Positions 41,401-43,626 of a stretch of DNA of 43,626 nucleotides are shown here, in pieces. The position numbers and the translations under genes were made by a program. The number at the start of each line of letters is the position of its first letter. Position 1 is the stretch's first letter. Where the stretch lies: contig JAYZDB010000201.1 in the NCBI GenBank assembly GCA_036338025.1, forward strand, positions 1-43,626, in the 5' to 3' direction. The DNA comes from JAYZDB01 sp036338025 (GTDB taxonomy: Bacteria > Planctomycetota > UBA1135 > UBA2386). The notes beneath the pieces were generated by a model. The model ran no database searches. It saw nothing but the letters and a program-made list of their open reading frames with translations, and had not been told where the DNA came from.

Positions 41401-43626
41401 CTACTCATAGCGGACGGCCTCGCTGGCGTTCATCTTGACCGCCCGCGAACCCGGCAGGATCGCCGCCAGGAGTCCGGTGGCCAGGGCCAGTACCGGCACC
41501 AGTGCCAGATACAGCCAGGGGATCACGATCGGGGCTTGCAGGCCCGCGACAGTGTTGAGGCCGGTCACCACCACGTGCCCCAGCGGCAGGCCGATCAGTA
41601 TCGCCACGATCGCCCCGATGACCGCCACCACCCCACCCTCCAGGAGGAACATCTGCCGCAGGGCACGATCCCCCATGCCGAGCGCCCGCAGGACGCCGAT
41701 CTCCCGGGCCCGACCGACCGCCGCAATGGTCATCGTATTGACCAGCCCCATGCCGACCAGGCACAGGATCAGGAACAGCAGCACATCGAACAGCAGGAAG
41801 TCTCGGGTCACATCACGCAGCAGGTATTCGCGGTGGTCATTGCCGGTCTTGAACCACTTATGGGGGAAGACCTCACTGACCTGCTCCCGCAGGGGGCCCA
41901 GTTTTGTCCTGGGTGCGACGGTCAGCGCCATCAACTCGGCCTGCTGCGCGTCGATGCAGAAGTCCTTCTGCAACCACTGCGGATCCGTCACCGCCCAGGC
42001 ACGGTCATCCGGAAAGAACCCGGCCGCGTCGGTCACTTGCAGGATCGTGTAGTCCTTCGAACCCGCACCGGTGACCAGGCTCTTGGTCTGGCCGGCTTTT
42101 TTCCAGTGCAACTCCGCCCAGCGCGAGCTGACGATCATCGTGCGCTGGCTACGGTAGGCTTCGATAAGGTCCAAGTTCCCTTCCAGGACACCACCCTCGC
42201 GAACCAGGCAGTCGACTGGCACCCCGCGTAGCAGGAACCCAACCTTGGCGGTCGCGGTGAAGAACTCGGCCGACTCCACCCCCGGGATCGCCCGAACCCG
42301 AGACAGGTCGGCCACCCGGGTTGGCGGGCCATCGCGAAAGAACAGGTGATCGTCCATCGATGCGGCGCTGAACTGCCGCACATCGGCCCACAGCGCATAG
42401 GTGATGTGCTTGAGAGCCACCATCGATACCAAGACCACGGACAAGCCACAGACCGCCGAGGCGAAGCGACCCGGCGCACGGGTCACGATCTTCTCGACCA
42501 TGAAGGCCGGTAGCGGGAGGCGGTGGCGCAATGGCACCAGGAGCGCCCGTCCGCAAGTGGTCACGATGCGAGGCGCGATCAACAGCAGGCCGCCGAACAA
42601 CATCACGATGCCCGCGACTTGCAGGAGCACGAACCGCTCCTCGCGGCCCTCCTCGGCCACCAGTGGCGTCATCGCCAGGTATGAGACCGGCAGCACACCG
42701 ACCAGCATCACGAACAGGAATACGTTCACACCGCGCAGGAGGTAGCCGGAATCACCCAGGCCCCGGGCCTGCAACACCCTGACCGGCGGCAGGTTGCGGG
42801 CCTTGAACAAGGGGAAGGCCGAGCCACACAAGGTGAAGAACAGCCCCAACCCGGCAGCGAAGGCGACCGGCCGGAGGGGAACTTCGAAGTCGTTGATCTG
42901 CTTGCCGACCCCGAGGGTGGTCCACTCCATCTGCGCCATCGTCCAGGCCAGTGCAATGCCTCCGGCGACCCCGATTACGGCTCCCAAAACCGCCAACAGG
43001 AGGCCATCAACCAAGAAGACCATCGCCACCGCCTGGCGAGAGGCGCCCAGGCAACGCATCAAGCCGATCTGCCGCAGGCGTTCCATCAGAGTCTGGGAAA
43101 GCGTCTGGAACACCACCAGCATGCCCATCACCAGGGCCAGCAAGCCGAGGATCTTGATGCCATTGCGGAATGCCCGTTCATCGGAACCCTCACCCAACAT
43201 CGCGCTGCGCTGGTCGAGGATCTGGAATTGGGTCGACAAGGCGCGCTTGAGATCGTCCGGGTTGGCACCCGGGCGGCGATTGACCTGGTAGAAACTCATC
43301 GCAAGAGGGGTGACCCGACGGGCCAACGAGAACGGCGCCACCACCACCAGTCCACTGTTGCGCCGGGCCAGGGCGTGGTTGCTTAACAGACCCTTGACCT
43401 TGACCTTGACGGTCTCGCCCCTGGTCTGACCACCGGCGACTTCCACCAACTTGCCATCGACACATCGCTGGGTCGGCGCACGAACCGATGGGGCGACCTC
43501 CAGATCGTCTCCGAGCCCGACCCCGAGTTGCCTGGCCAGGACCTCCGCGATCAGGACATAGGCATCGCCGTCGAGATCATCAAGGTTGTCGCCTGACGCG
43601 ACATTGTAATGAGCGAAGGGATTCCG
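41401..43626 (-). CDS. ABC transporter permease, two FtsX modules (N-terminus outside window)
   Basis: The frame is open to the window edge, so at least 741 residues of a longer protein are visible. Two FtsX modules are seen. The first (GLLALVMGMLVVFQTLSQTL, then QIGLMRCLGASRQAVAMVFL) is followed by an anchor and the core FFTLCGSAFPLFKARNLPP. An extracytoplasmic domain separates it from the second (CLVGMGLVNTMTIAAVGRAREIGVLRALGMG) and the last helix pair, ending PGSRAVKMNASEAVRYE, the standard FtsX/LolC end. Such permeases move lipoproteins, lipids or peptides. The ATPase partner is not visible. The truncation is only the end of the window. Confidence 0.9.
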   Translation of the reverse strand, partial: RNPFAHYNVASGDNLDDLDGDAYVLIAEVLARQLGVGLGDDLEVAPSVRAPTQRCVDGKLVEVAGGQTRGETVKVKVKGLLSNHALARRNSGLVVVAPFSLARRVTPLAMSFYQVNRRPGANPDDLKRALSTQFQILDQRSAMLGEGSDERAFRNGIKILGLLALVMGMLVVFQTLSQTLMERLRQIGLMRCLGASRQAVAMVFLVDGLLLAVLGAVIGVAGGIALAWTMAQMEWTTLGVGKQINDFEVPLRPVAFAAGLGLFFTLCGSAFPLFKARNLPPVRVLQARGLGDSGYLLRGVNVFLFVMLVGVLPVSYLAMTPLVAEEGREERFVLLQVAGIVMLFGGLLLIAPRIVTTCGRALLVPLRHRLPLPAFMVEKIVTRAPGRFASAVCGLSVVLVSMVALKHITYALWADVRQFSAASMDDHLFFRDGPPTRVADLSRVRAIPGVESAEFFTATAKVGFLLRGVPVDCLVREGGVLEGNLDLIEAYRSQRTMIVSSRWAELHWKKAGQTKSLVTGAGSKDYTILQVTDAAGFFPDDRAWAVTDPQWLQKDFCIDAQQAELMALTVAPRTKLGPLREQVSEVFPHKWFKTGNDHREYLLRDVTRDFLLFDVLLFLILCLVGMGLVNTMTIAAVGRAREIGVLRALGMGDRALRQMFLLEGGVVAVIGAIVAILIGLPLGHVVVTGLNTVAGLQAPIVIPWLYLALVPVLALATGLLAAILPGSRAVKMNASEAVRYE

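Noticed and set aside
40142..41410. Plus-strand open frame of 422 residues opposite aspS
   Set aside because: aspS is certain on the minus strand; the plus translation has no recognisable motif.
43450..43626. ABC permease starting at GTG 43449
   Set aside because: The frame continues open to the window edge with protein-like sequence, so the true start lies outside.

Overview
This is a high-GC bacterial chromosome segment, densely packed with genes on both strands and mostly housekeeping in content. I see no phage, insertion sequence, CRISPR array or rRNA. Several things fit a Planctomycetota-like organism, but only as inference: a Lys-rich histone-like protein ending in a short FIDAIDKYKQ...FPSWREV...LGY module that I associate with planctomycete proteins, many genes with weak or no Shine-Dalgarno, frequent GTG/TTG starts, and large exported proteins of mixed protease, CxxC-finger and TPR type. 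No marker in the window settles the phylum.

Layout. 1-4650: a tRNA-Val(GAC) on the minus strand, then a DUF432-like gene overlapping a two-TM protein with an MscS-like tail, then ald (alanine dehydrogenase), uppP and a convergent histone-like gene. 4740-8485: a minus-strand purC-purE-mtnA run (purine synthesis and methylthioribose salvage), divergent from an atypical EPSP synthase gene (aroA). 8482-12266: a lipoprotein, then a DUF3187 envelope protein tightly followed by an AhpD/CMD-like protein and the radical SAM protein ArsS (arsenosugar type). 12509-17913: a large acidic protein of unknown function, a CvpA-like membrane protein, a TPP riboswitch controlling thiC, and a small nfu gene behind a degenerate histidine-kinase-like gene. 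17914-19428: an M32 carboxypeptidase.

19734-25956 is the most unusual part. Three consecutive genes encode exported proteins: a TPR / peptidase-MA-like / CAP-like protein without an HExxH, a secreted protein with eight CxxC knuckles resembling the DnaJ zinc-finger domain but without a J domain, and a protein of about 1000 residues with three tandem trypsin-like domains and two PDZ domains. The three protease domains have graded catalytic residues: the first has lost His and Ser, the second reads His-Asn-Thr, and the third is an intact His-Asp-Ser triad. I propose this as a candidate envelope protein-quality or scaffold system.

26037-34907: a second nfu gene, a YkgJ-type cysteine-cluster protein, and the translation cluster thrS-infC-rpmI-rplT-pheS-pheT on the minus strand, interrupted between infC and rpmI by an opposite-strand membrane-protein gene. 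34979-39503: a small putative lipoprotein, then a two-gene membrane molybdenum/iron-sulfur oxidoreductase in which the four-cluster ferredoxin subunit is fused to the NrfD-type membrane anchor. 39500-43626: aspS and a truncated (window-edge) ABC permease with two FtsX modules. Two separate convergent gene pairs share a CTAG tetranucleotide as overlapping stop codons.
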